Origin: Lutjanus erythropterus
Lineage: Eukaryota; Chordata; Actinopteri; Lutjaniformes; Lutjanidae
Assembly: GCA_020091685.1 (NCBI GenBank)
Contig: CM034607.1
Span: forward strand, 11,027,548-11,091,547
Length of the DNA: 64,000 bases
Direction of reading: 5' to 3'
Below the pieces are notes generated by a model that searched no databases, had not been told where the DNA came from, and worked only from the letters and a program-made list of their open reading frames with translations. The position numbers were made by a program, and so were the translations under genes. Below are positions 1 to 10,856 of the stretch, piece after piece. Position 1 is the first letter of the stretch. Each line of letters starts with the position of its first letter.

Positions 1-175
1 TGGAGTCGTTTGTCTCCGGAAAAAAAATATGTGAATGTTCCTTACGCCACCTGCTGGTCCAAAGCGGGTTCATGCAACCTGGGATCTAAACTGAACTGAT
101 TTGCTGAACAGGGTGAGGTTTTACAGTAGAGGACTTGTATAACCAACATGGTGAGAGACTAACACTTCTTTTCAG

Positions 176-303
176 CAGTGATTGCGGTGGAGAGACTGTT
201 CAGAGACTTGATCAGAAGACTGAAGGCTGATGTGCAATGTGAAAAACAGCCATACAGAATTATATCAGCTTTAAGGGATGATTACAGTGTTGATGGTAGT
301 TAG
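176..303 (+). CDS. Putative terminal coding exon of an unidentified gene (partial)
   Basis: A pyrimidine-rich acceptor (cttcttttcag) is followed by an open frame ending in TAG at 301-303. The frame covers about 41 codons. The peptide is helical and charged, with VERLFRDLIRRLKAD near its start and YRIISALRDDYSVDGS at its end. An AATAAA lies 310 bases after the stop. Acceptor, open frame, stop and poly(A) signal together suggest the last exon of a plus-strand gene whose other exons lie before the window. I do not recognise the protein and assign no function. The acceptor could also be placed three bases later, after the second CAG. It could be a chance frame. Confidence 0.4.
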
Positions 304-635
304 GAGAAAGCTCTTACTTTTATCGCGAAATTGGCTATCGTTGTTTGTTAAACAATCATGTGTCCTCGACCAAATAGTCTAACGTGAAATAGTCTGACTT
401 TGTTAATCACGTGGCCATTCAGAGCCACAGTAATGTGATTGTGTAGTTTAGTGGTGAAATTTAAGTAGGCCAAAACGTATCTAATGATGATTCATGCTCT
501 CTCTAAGGAGTGCCATAATATGCTGCTATGTCATAGACTGGAAAGTTTTTCTTATAACCTTTGAACCTTTGTTCATTGTACGTTCTATTTGTACTGTAAT
601 GAATTGCACAACAATAAATGTTTTTGTCTTGTCTC
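304..635 (+). other. Probable 3' UTR and poly(A) site of the upstream gene
   Basis: The sequence after the TAG stop is AT-rich and non-coding. AATAAA at 613-618 is followed directly by a T/G-rich stretch (tgtttttgtcttgtct), the normal arrangement of a vertebrate cleavage and polyadenylation site. Transcription of the upstream gene would end about 1.6 kb before the txnl4a promoter. Confidence 0.45.
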
Positions 636-1810
636 TTTACTGCATACTGATTTATTAAATATTACTACTATTATATATGTTTATGCACAGTAAAAATATG
701 TGCAGGAATTTAGTGGTAAACTAATATTCTCTCATTAACTTAACATAAATATTCAAGTTTTATTTATTCAAGTTAATTTATTTTCAGAACACTTATAGAC
801 TCATAAACATGAGTTCTTCTAACTTGAAGTCAGAGATTAATCGACTCATTAAATTAAGTTTCTAAAGAAACATGTTAAGACTTCCCAGGATGCATTTGAG
901 AGTCAAAACTCTCTTAAGACCCTCGTTTTTTTTATAGTTTGAAGGAAACATATGATGAAAACTTGCTGTGTGTCACTAGTACACTATAAGATATAAAATT
1001 ATAAAGACAGCTTGGATGTGAAACTTCCCAAAAAGGCACATGAGATTGGCATCATCAATCAAAGAATTTCCACTATTACAATCCAAAAACATGACAGCTG
1101 ATTTCCTTAAGTCGTACCAGCCAAAAGAAGGCAGTGAAGTAATTTCTCCATGGAAGTGGGCATGCAGGAACATGGGTCAAGTGTTTTTTCTGTTTGTTGC
1201 AAAACGAGCAGCCTGAGGAAACGTCAGCTTTCAGTGATTTCTCTGACTATATTTGGTAATAAAAATGTATGAGTGTCTTAGATGACACCTTTCCTAATAG
1301 CAAATGGGAGAAAAGAAAGAAAAGATCAGCATTCGATGACAGAAAATAGAGAACAAAAGAAAGATACATGAAGTATTTGAAGAAAAGATAACATCTGATG
1401 AACAACTTTAATTATCTTGAAGTACCTCCTTCCTTCATAATTTCATTACTGCCTGTTCTATCTAGATTGGGACCACACCAGTCACAGAGTCAGAGAGGTA
1501 TAAAAGACAGGTGTAAAAGTGTTGGAAGCTTATAAGTCAAAAACTAAAGAGTCCATCTTCATACCAGTCTACTCTAAAGACAGCCTTAGTTTGTGAGGCA
1601 TATTTTGATTGTTTCATATAAGTTTATAGTTTGATTCTTGTAAATCCAAGATTCTTCTCCATTCCTTTAAGTATGGGGAATAAAGAATCCACAGCATCTT
1701 TCCCACTTAGCAATAAAATAATAAAATTAATTTAGTATATAATGTTGTTTGCGCTAATTTAATCAATCTGTGATTTCTGATTGATTAAGTTTTTGAAGTA
1801 TCGCCAAACT
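636..1810. other. Intergenic, AT-rich, no gene seen
   Basis: Nothing in either strand resembles a known protein. A TATAAAAG occurs at 1499-1506 but no exon with a good donor follows it. The short minus-strand frame near 976-1173 has no recognisable content. Confidence 0.5.
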
Positions 1811-2090
1811 CAGGGGTTTTTCAAACTTTTTCATGTCAAGGACCCCCACAATAGTTGCATATGGGATTACTGGCCCAACCGGAGAGGATTTTGTCTTTTG
1901 GTTTGAAGATAATAAAGTCATTATAGTTGATCAATAAGGATTGGTATAAATTACAATCAATCAAAATGGCCAACTTTATTTCTTCCAAAAATTGTGATCA
2001 AAAAAGTTCTATTCTTCTTTTTGCAGAGGACCCACTATAAGCCTCTCAATGACCACTGTTGGCGCTCGACCCTAGTTTAAAAACCACTTA
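1811..2090. mobile_element. hAT-like MITE fragment
   Basis: The left end reads CAGGGGTTTTTCAAACT and the right end, reverse-complemented, reads TAAGTGGTTTTTAAACTA, so the two ends form an imperfect terminal inverted repeat. The ends resemble the 'cagtggttctcaaac' type of teleost hAT non-autonomous elements (family knowledge). There is no coding capacity and I could not define a clean 8-bp target duplication. Confidence 0.5.
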
Positions 2091-2194
2091 AATGATAAGA
2101 TGATAATGATGTATGTAATTGTGTATTTTGAAATATTTCAAATATTTCTCTCTCTATATATATTTCATATATATATATCAAATAAAGGATACAT

Positions 2195-2403
2195 TAAAAA
2201 CACGTGATGTTAACGTCACTTCCGCACCGTAGCTGTTTTGACGACGTCTTACGTACAGCAACGTAACATAAACGAAAAGGTAACATTAGCAGCAGCATTC
2301 AACGGGGTTCCAGTTTACATTTGTTTACGTTAAAATTACCGCTAAGTTTTTACAGAGCTGAATATTACCTCGTTATAAAATACGCATCCCCTTATATTTT
2401 ACG
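2195..2403 (+). promoter_or_regulatory. txnl4a: txnl4a promoter and non-coding exon 1
   Basis: After a (TA)-rich stretch, a compact TATA-less block carries an E-box CACGTG (2201-2206), a CRE half-site in TAACGTCAC, an ETS-type CACTTCCGC (2217-2225) and several ACGT-containing words, as expected for a housekeeping promoter. A strong donor, ACG|GTAAGTG, follows at 2403/2404, and a matching acceptor lies at 2643/2644 (tgttttttag). I infer a non-coding first exon ending at 2403; its start is not resolvable, probably 2220-2300. Confidence 0.55.
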
Positions 2404-2670
2404 GTAAGTGTTGGTGCACTTTGTATTTTAATTCTTCTCTTTTAAGGTTTCATTCTTTCTCCTTCAAGACTTTTCCTTGGCTAACTTAGCTATAGCTAGC
2501 GTTAGCTAACGTCAAACCAAGCTAACTTTACATTTCTACCCAAACTATGAACATACATTTTGACGTTGCTGGGTGTTAACTAAACTTTACTATCACCGGC
2601 TGTCGAGTTATGTGAAATCTAAGACAAACTTGTTGTTTTTTAGTTTGGGACTCGACAACTTAGCATCAAG

Positions 2671-5600
2671 ATGTCGTACATGCTGCCACATCTCCACAAC
2701 GGCTGGCAGGTCGATCAAGCCATCCTGTCTGAGGAGGACCGAGTGCTCGTCATCCGCTTCGGACACGACTGGGACCCGACATGTATGAAGATGGACGAAG
2801 TTCTCTACAGCATCGCTGAAAAGGTGGTTATTTGTGCCTCATACAGCCTATAAAACGTGTGTTGTTGTTACATTAGCGTTATTAGCTTCCATCTGCTATC
2901 TAAACATGCTCAATAGTATTGCCTGCTGGTCTGCTGTGACAAATGCATCGCTGATTACCCTCGACTGTTGTGTTTGTAAATATGAGACTGAAGTTCATAC
3001 TGCGAGCTTGTCTTTTTGGGGTTAACATTAATTAACAGTTTGTAAAAAAACTCAAAACCCATATTTCATTGAATCACTGTAATCTTTAAACTGCACAGGC
3101 TTACAATTTTGATGATTTCCCAAGCTGGATGGACCTGAGAATAACATATTATTTTCATCTTCAGCCAATAATCTTGTTTCACATCAGTGGGGATGGGAAA
3201 TTAATAAGATGATGATCATAAGCTGTAGTAATCATAGAAGTTACTTTATGTTCATGAAGCTGCTGACCAGAGGAGCCGAAGTATACACATTTTGTACTAA
3301 TGCAGAACTACAGATACTTGTGTTAAAAAGGTTCTGGTTAGATTCAACTTCTTTTTTTGAAGTAAAAGTGAAAAAGTACAGTCTCTTACTGTAAAAGTTG
3401 CAAGTAGCTCTCTGAGGGACATTTTTAACAGCTATTCTTGTGCAAAGCTAACTGAACCTCACCTTTAATTAAGAAATCAACTATTTTCTTGATTAGTAGT
3501 TTGGTTTTTAAAAAGTCAGAAAATGGTGAAACGTGTTAAGTATTTCCCTAAGCCAAGATGACGTCCTCAAATGTCTTGTTTTATTCACAGTCCAAGATGT
3601 TCAGTATACTGTCAAAGAGCAGTTAAGAACCCAGATGATATTCACATTCAGGAAGCTGAAATAAGAGAATTTAATATTATAAAAATATGAGTCAATTATC
3701 AGAATAGTTGGCAACAAATGTAGTAATTGATTGCAGATATAGTAGAAAGTATATTTGTGTTAAAATGTAAGAAGTAAAAGTAAAAAGTTAACAGATAAAT
3801 AAATATTTAAGTAATGTACAGATACCTGAAAACTATTCTTCAGTAAATTAACAAAGTATTTGTACCTCATTACTGTCCACATCTGGTGTTCAAACAAATT
3901 ACCTCCTTGATGTTCAGACTGTCTGAAATATTACAAACACCTGCACTATTAAAACTCCTCAGGGATTTATACATTATCAATAAGCTTGATTGTCCTTTGT
4001 TAGCTGAGGTGAATGTTACCACAGTGACTGATTCCCATCAGTTGCATTCAATGTTTAATGCTAAGCAGTAGTTACTCACAAATTACTGTGACAACACTCC
4101 GTAGTTACAGTATTAATAAACTTTTAAAAATGTTTCCCTGTTAGGACCAACAGGAGGATTACAGTTAATAGTTTGACTTTACCTGCAAAATAATATGGAT
4201 TTTGCATGCTAGAAAAACATGCAATGGTCCTTTTCTGGGATGCTGTAGTTTCTAGTGCAGACTTCTCCTTCCTGCTAAACAGATGTCAAGATTCATCATT
4301 GTGTTCACTGCTTTTGACAGTTTATTGCTGATTTTACTACCAACGTTTCCAATACAGTATGTTATGTTTGGGTGTCTTACACTCAGTTAGCAATTTGTCA
4401 ATTGTTTTCAGGACATGTTGCCCAGAGCTATTAAGGCTGTGAAGCAGCTGAAGCATTGCAATAATTTCTTAAACATGTGACTTGAAGCTAGTTTAAGCAT
4501 GCCCATGTTTTAAAGCAGTCCATTAAAAAAGTTGAGGTATTGCAGGTAAGGCAACAGAGGTTTGTGGTAGTCCATGAACAGTATGTTTAGCACCTGCTGT
4601 ATTGTATATTTAACTGTAAATGTAGGTTATCAGACAGATAGCTAGAACCCAATTCATTATATGCATGCTAGTGTTAAATGGCACTGCAGGTACTAGTGTG
4701 ATTAAAATCTAGATTTTTTTTAATACAAGTTGATTCTGAAAATTTTGAAAATAGACCAACATTTTCCACAATTCTGATACACTGGTTCAAGCTGTATTTT
4801 TGTACTCTCTCGTCTGTCCTACAGCGAGGTGGCACACTCACCGCTTACAGTAGCTTCTTATCCCTACTTCCTGTCACTCACTCACAGTGCAGTCTGCTTC
4901 TCGTCACTTGTCTCATTTGCTCCTTTTGAATAGAACAGCTTACGACAGGCCTTGGTATATGGCAGGTTTTGTTGTTGGCTCATGAAACGGTGGCAAGTAC
5001 AGAGCCTCTGAAAACAGCAGAAAACAGCAGGAGTGCAGTTTGAGGTAAATGAACCTGGGTAGGTGAAGGATATGAGGAAACCCACATGCACCCGATGCTA
5101 CAGAGCTAACACAAAGATGCTGACACAACAAATTTATTAAAGCACCTGAAGAATTGACTAACTCACCCCTATAAAGACTTTCCAAAGGTTGATGCCAGCT
5201 CCCATTTTAACATCACAAGTGTGCTGTACTGTTGTCGGCCTGACCGCTATTTATAATTCTCAAATAATCCCATTTGATAGGAAAATACTTTGATCATGGT
5301 CAGAAGTAAATTCACTTAGATGCTGTTGTGCTTAACACACATTAACTTAATTTCAAAGATTTGTTTATTTAGGCATTTTAAAGGACTAATATAAAAGAAA
5401 AAAAATATCTTTTTATAAGTGGTAGGTTAGGTCATAGCCTTGTTATATGTATATTTTGATTTTAAAAAAAATTGTCTTCAGTGTTATGTTAATTTTCCCC
5501 GCTTGGTATTGAATATTGATATTTTTAAGGTATTAAATCAAAACACACAAACATTGTGAAAACACAATTATTTTACCAATGTAAAAAAAAGTGGAGTAGT

Positions 5601-6219
5601 CCAAGAAAATTTTTATTTAATCCAGAAAGTGACTTTCTCCTGTCGCGTTGGTCCGTCTGTAATCTTGAATGCTTTGTTGTTTATAATGAGATGTTGATGC
5701 TTTACTCTGGTACTGATATTCCACTCTGTGTCCTCACAGGTGAAGAATTTTGCCGTCATCTACCTGGTGGACATCACAGAAGTGCCCGACTTCAACAAGA
5801 TGTACGAGTTATACGACCCCTGCACTGTCATGTTCTTTTTCAGGTGAGCCACCCAAGGTCTAGACTTCAAAATATCAATATAGATTTTACACAAATAATG
5901 ATTATTGTAATTCGATTTAAATTTCAACATTACTTCATGACTCAATTGCTGTATGAAGACCTCCTCATATAAATCATTGCTGTCTGTCACCAATGAGGAA
6001 TTACTGTACAACTTCAGAACTTCATATTGTTGTTGGTGTTTTTTCAGGAACAAACACATCATGATTGATTTGGGAACTGGTAACAACAACAAGATCAACT
6101 GGACGATGGAGGACAAGCAGGAGATGATAGACATTGTTGAAACTGTTTACCGAGGAGCAAGAAAAGGAAGAGGTCTGGTGGTGTCTCCAAAGGATTATTC
6201 TACAAAATACAGATATTGA
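2671..6219 (+). CDS. txnl4a: Thioredoxin-like protein 4A, U5 snRNP 15 kDa protein (DIM1 family)
   Basis: Core component of the U5 snRNP and the U4/U6.U5 tri-snRNP, needed for pre-mRNA splicing in the nucleus. The coding exons are 2671-2823, 5740-5843 and 6048-6219; lengths 153, 104 and 172 sum to 429, exactly 142 codons plus TGA, the usual length of this very conserved protein. The product starts MSYMLPHLHNGWQVDQAI and ends GLVVSPKDYSTKYRY. It has the thioredoxin-like fold but, as usual in DIM1 proteins, no CxxC redox pair: the equivalent region reads GHDWDPTCMKMDE. The junction in the middle of FFFRNKHIM splits the Arg codon (AG|G). Acceptors are cctcacag|GTG and tttttcag|G; the second donor is CAG|gtgagc. 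The first donor, AAG|gtggtt, is weak. The start is certain from homology; the ATG lies 27 bases into its exon (acceptor at 2643). It is the best-supported gene here. Confidence 0.97.
2824..5739. other. txnl4a intron after coding exon 1
   Basis: A 2.9-kb intron without supported coding content. It holds one copy of a dispersed teleost repeat at 3471-3730. The short frames inside it have no recognisable protein. The final intron (5844-6047) is short and plain. Confidence 0.8.
3471..3730 (+). repeat. Dispersed teleost repeat, 'GGGCTGCAACTAA' family, copy 1
   Basis: Contains the recurring words 'gtcagaaaatggtgaaa', 'aagatgacgtcctcaaatgt' and 'atcagaatagttggc'. The same words return at 16893-17070 and 40831-41050, so this is one interspersed family with three copies here. 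Copies elsewhere in teleosts usually begin with GGGCTGCAACTAA (knowledge, not a search). The ends of this copy are degraded. Confidence 0.65.
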
Positions 6220-6515
6220 TTTTTTTTTTTCTCCAGCAGTTCTTTTTTCCTGATACTTTGTGACCTAAAACAGGGACTACGAGTTACAGAAGTCGAGGAA
6301 GATCTTTTTTTTAGCATTTTTATTTTTGCCATCAAAACCGGACAATATTCTTTTCAGTGGTTGTGTTACTTTGTGCCATTTGTGATTTTTGTGTGTAGAG
6401 TGACATTTTGTTCTGTTTCCTCAACAAGTTGATTTCTTTCTAGAAACCAGCCACAGAAAATCAAATAAAAATCATCATATTTAAATGTTTTAATAAACAT
6501 GGATGGATATTTACA
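6220..6515 (+). other. txnl4a: txnl4a 3' UTR with two poly(A) signals
   Basis: Short 3' UTR after the TGA. AATAAA occurs at 6464-6469 and again at 6492-6497. Transcript ends at about 6485-6515 are expected. Confidence 0.7.
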
Positions 6516-8204
6516 TTTGAAAGTTTTTCACAGTATGGTGGCTTCTAATGGCAAAATGTGGTGTTTGTATTACGGTACTTTATTGAAGTCGCATTTGTTT
6601 TGTGGGAGGATATAGATGAGACAAACGAGATAACAAGACGACAGCTAAACTTTTCACGATCTAGCCTCCCAGACAGAATGCATATAGTGGTTGTTGGTCT
6701 GCCAGTACAGTCATGTAGTTTGTTACACAATTTACAGACACACTTGTGAATGCAGCCGCCCACAAAAAGTACTTGAGAGAAACTTTCTGCCTGCAGTGGT
6801 GGAGTAATATGAAACACCTTAAAAACTCTCTCTAAAAGCAGACAAAGCTCATAATGTTTTTTTGCTGGAGTGTCAGAGATTCAACTTGGTCATGTTGGAG
6901 AGCTTTTTGTTGTATGTTTGTTGAAGTTGTTAACTTTGGCACCCAGACTTGAGAAAGATCAGGAACTTCAAAAAACACTTCAGAACATTTCTTTAGCTGA
7001 CTAGCAAAAGCTGCAAACTTCATACTGACTGAAAATAACTAAGAGAAGTGTCAGAACGCGTTTATATTTAGAGGGTGAATTTCCATTTGTTCACTTAATT
7101 ATATAGCAGCCATTATACACACATGCAGCCCAAAGTGTGATACACAGCAAAACTGAAACAACACTGACAAAAATAAAAACAATAAATAAATACAATTTTT
7201 CAAGATTAAAAACTGCAACAATAAAATGTTAATACATCAATTAAGAAAAGTCAGAATAAAATGAACATCAGGGGAAAATTAAAAAAACATAAAGCAAAGA
7301 CTAAAACTTAAAAACTCAGTTCCTCAGTTCAGGGACAGTTAAAAAACAGAAGGCAATTTACTCGATACTTTCATGGGACAGAGAACTGTTCAAAGAAAAG
7401 CATGAGAGACCTTAGTGATCTGGCTGGAACATAAATTGAGGGGAAATCTGATGTATGGTGGAAGTAAGGTCATTTAAAGCTTTATTTAAAGGAACTTTAA
7501 AATCAGTAGAGGTTGCCAGTGCAGTGTCTTAAGCAGTGGGGTTTCCGTGAATCATTACCTTTTTTTTTGTTGATATTCTGGCCCAAATGTTCTGAATTCA
7601 CTGCAGTTTTACTTAGTTAATCCAGTAAAAAGGAAATTACAAAGGTTCAATACAGCTAGTGATAAAACTGTGACTATTTCAGCATCTTTTTAATGCTTTA
7701 AAGAGATTACCTTCCTTTTTAATCAGGAGAGAAGTCCAATAGCACAAGCAAAATAGCTTAAGAAACTAGATCAACCTTTTAATTTGGTGGTGCAGTTAAG
7801 CGAGAACCTGACAATGTCAACGCCTGAAGCCAAAGAGTGCATTTCCCAAGATTTTCCAGCAGGTGGAGCCAGAGATATTCAGCAGGTGTCACAGTCTGCT
7901 GATTACACTGATGTAATACTGAAGATTCAGATTGCTTATTTACTACTGTTTACATTAGTTTAGTTTAATGAATTTATTTGTCTGTGACTATGTACAAAAA
8001 CATTAAACTAATTTCAATCTGCAGCCCCTAGGAATGCAGACACAAACACTTAGTAATAATGCAATTAATACAAGTTGAAAATACAATAAATACTAAACAC
8101 AATCAAACATCCAAACATACATACACATTTCAGTTATTACACCCCTCCCTATGCAATGATCATACCCACTTAGTTCCCCTCTCCTGGCAGCACTAGCCAG
8201 CAAA
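6516..8204. other. Intergenic, no gene seen
   Basis: No recognisable exon on either strand. The stretch 7080-7560 is A-rich with words such as 'gccagtgcagtgtcttaag', which resemble a degraded interspersed repeat; I could not set its ends or family. Confidence 0.5.
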
Positions 8205-8730
8205 TCAGAATCAGTCAAGAAGCGAGTGTATTGGCCACTTCTGTGAGGCAAAAACCCTACAGATGGATTTTAAACATGTAAACGCACCGATTGTACAATA
8301 AATAAACACAGAGAGTAAAATAAAATAGAAATTAGTTGAAGTAATGGTGTCAAACAGTAAACAGATGATTAAATCGATATGATGGGGTTGCGTTTGTTCG
8401 CTGTATGTGTCAAAAATGAAAGGATGAATAGTAATACAAAGAACACTGGAATAAATACTGTATGAATTTAAAGTGGTAGAGCCAATTAAATAGAAAGGCG
8501 GCTGTATGCGCAGAACGGTATATAAATACCCTATATACAATATATGCACAGCTATAGCGTTAGTAATTGCTAGGTATTGTAGAGAGACTGTAGGGAGACA
8601 TTCACACAGCTGAGTTAACTGTTTATGAGTGTGATGTCCTGTGGGAAGAAACAGTTCTAGTGTCTGCTTGCTTTGGCCCACAGTGGCCTGCACTGCGTGC
8701 CAGAGGGGGGAAATGCACATACGTTTTTGG
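8205..8730. repeat. Interspersed repeat of the 'cagaatcag...tattggcc' type
   Basis: Begins 'aaatcagaatcagtcaagaagcg' and 'tattggcc', and ends with 'gatgtcctgtgggaagaaac', 'cacagtgg' and 'tgccagaggggg'. This layout matches a very common teleost repeat in which a start like 'cagaatcagctttattggcc' is followed later by 'gggaagaaactgttcctgtg' (family knowledge). The 169-residue minus-strand open frame at 8211-8720 is a by-product of this repeat and is not a gene. Confidence 0.55.
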
Positions 8731-8955
8731 CCGGGGTGTGAAGTGTCTGTGATGAACAGTGGACATTAACTAATGGAGTATTTTTTTTTCCTGACATATG
8801 TGTTCAGTTGTCCGTTGGACTCTGTGGATCTCACAGCTACGTATTTTTTGGGGATACATGCTCTGTCTTCATCGTATAGAAAATGGGCTTACCTCTTTTG
8901 AGATTTCAACATGATTTAAATATCGTTGCTCTCATAAATTTAGAACTTAACTTAT

Positions 8956-9574
8956 AAAACCCAGTTCTAAAAAAAAGTTAGGAGACCGTGCAAAACCTGA
9001 GATATTTAATGTTCAAACTGTTAAGCTTTTTGTAAATATGCACTCATTCTGAATTTGATGCCTACAACACATTCCAAAAAAAAGTTAGCAGGGGCATGTT
9101 TTGTGTTACATCACCTTTTCTTTTAACAACTCAGTAAGCATTTGGGAAGTGGAGACACTAATAGTTGAGGCGTTGAAAGTGAAATTTTCATTCTTGCCTG
9201 AAATACGTCTTCATTTGCTCAACAGTCTGGGGTCCCTGTCGTTGTATTTTGCGCTGGATGTTGTTGATATATGGCTTTCGCTTTGCATGGCAGAGTCTTA
9301 ACTTGAATTTTAGATGCTGTGATGAACTGTGTTTACAGACTGGTTTTCTTAAAAGTTCCTGAGCCAGTATAATATCTTTTATTGTAGTGCTGCCTGAGAT
9401 TGAAGGTCAAAGGCATTCAATGTTGGTTTTTGGCCTTGCCCTTTACATGAAGGTGTATTTACAAAAAAACACAAACAATATTGTCACTGTACTGTAGTCA
9501 GTTGAATATAGGTCGAAAAGGATTTGCAAAAGATTTTTTACACAACATCCCAACTTTTTTGGAATTGTGGTTTA
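8956..9574. mobile_element. Non-autonomous DNA transposon (MITE-like), about 0.6 kb
   Basis: The left end reads 'aaaacccagttctaaaaaaa' with 'agttagga' after it, and the right end reads 'catcccaacttttttggaat' followed by 'tgtggttta'. Together they form an imperfect terminal inverted repeat of the type 'aaccccaattccaaaaaagt'. Internal words 'tctgaatttgatgcctacaa' and 'caatgttggtttttggcctt' are shared with a widespread teleost family. The family name is not certain. No transposase is present; the 66-residue frame at 9101-9301 lies inside it. Confidence 0.65.
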
Positions 9575-10392
9575 TTAAATGTGTCCATCAGAATTACTCA
9601 ATTTTAATCCTACCATAGAAACTTTTAATGCCTGGATGAGCAACCATGTGACTCCATAAGAAGTCGTGCCAAGTCATGAGACGTTCTCTGTCCACAGTAT
9701 TTACACACTGCTAAAACGGGAAGAATCCAGTGTAGCTAAAAAGAACAAAGAATGATAATTAATACAGGCCGCGATTCTCCCACTTTGTCTTCGGTTTCGT
9801 CGCAGGTTTCATCATTAACTCCCGACCCTGACAGTAGTTATCCATCAGTGAGAGAAAGACAGAAACACTGAGAGAAATGAACATAGCGAAGAAAAGACGA
9901 GCAAGAAAATAGAGGGCGAAGGAGTTGGAGCAAGCGAGAGAAATATCAGCAGATGAGACTCATTAGTATCGGTTAGCTGTCAGCTCCATCTCTTACAGCT
10001 CCTTATAACCAGACGCCACACACTGCACGGGAGACAGAGTCCAATTTGTTGAGTGATAGATGAGGTGAAAGGGGACAAATTCTGTCTCTCTCTGTCTATT
10101 TCACTTTGTGTGTGTGTGTGCGTGGACCAAAGACAGACAAGGATCCTCTCCAGAGTAAATAGCCCGACCTCTTCACCTCTCCTGAGTGAGACAAGTTGCG
10201 AGTCACTTGGGATCAGACCTCCAACAGCAGAGCCAGTGTCTGTGTGTGTGTGTGTTCTCTTGGTCCATTTAGATCCACTGTACTGTAGAGACCACTTTTC
10301 TATTGGTAAATATTATGCCATTTATGGGGGGATGGAGCTTAAGTGGAGGTAAAAAAAATATGGAGGTAAAGTCCCTCCGTTTCCAGGGTTAC
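9575..10392. other. Intergenic, no gene seen
   Basis: Contains a purine-rich stretch (about 9840-9960) and short (TG)n runs near 10100 and 10240. No exon or recognisable protein. Confidence 0.5.
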
Positions 10393-10856
10393 TTCAGAAA
10401 AAATATGAATGGTAGTAAATGGGGAGAGACAAATTTAGTCCCATTTGAATTGTGCAAAGAATTACACATATGATCTTTGTCAATTTAAAAGATAATGTTA
10501 CAAGACAAGAATGTTGAAATTTGTTACAGGCGTGTTGTAGTTAAGTTGAAACTGCTCAGTGAACAACATCTCTTGTCTTGCATCAAAACCAGTGTCGCTA
10601 TCTCTTGTGACATTATCTTACTTAAAGTGTTTTATCCGCTTCAGCGGCTAACATTAGCTTTTGGAGGGAGAAAGTCACGTATGCAATCACTGAAGGTAAA
10701 TTCTTTCAATGATGTATCTTTACAGTCTTAAAATTTAACAGTTTTACATCAAACTGACTTTCTTGCCTTGTAAGATTCTCTTTTAAATTGACAAACATCA
10801 TATGTGTAATTCAAAAGATTATTTGTCTGTCACCATTGACTATTTTTTCTGACAGT
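10393..10856. mobile_element. Palindromic (foldback-like) MITE
   Basis: Two long arms are reverse complements of each other: 10393-10510 and about 10760-10856. Shared words are 'cagaaaaaata', 'gaattacacatatgat', 'tttgtcaatttaaaaga' and 'cttgtaa'-type ends. The arms are clearly alike but diverged. The central 250 bases show no coding content. Outer limits are uncertain and the element may reach about 10370 and 10885. Confidence 0.6.

Noticed and set aside
8211-8720. 169-residue minus-strand open frame
   Set aside because: Lies wholly inside a dispersed repeat; its peptide ends match repeat words, not a protein family.
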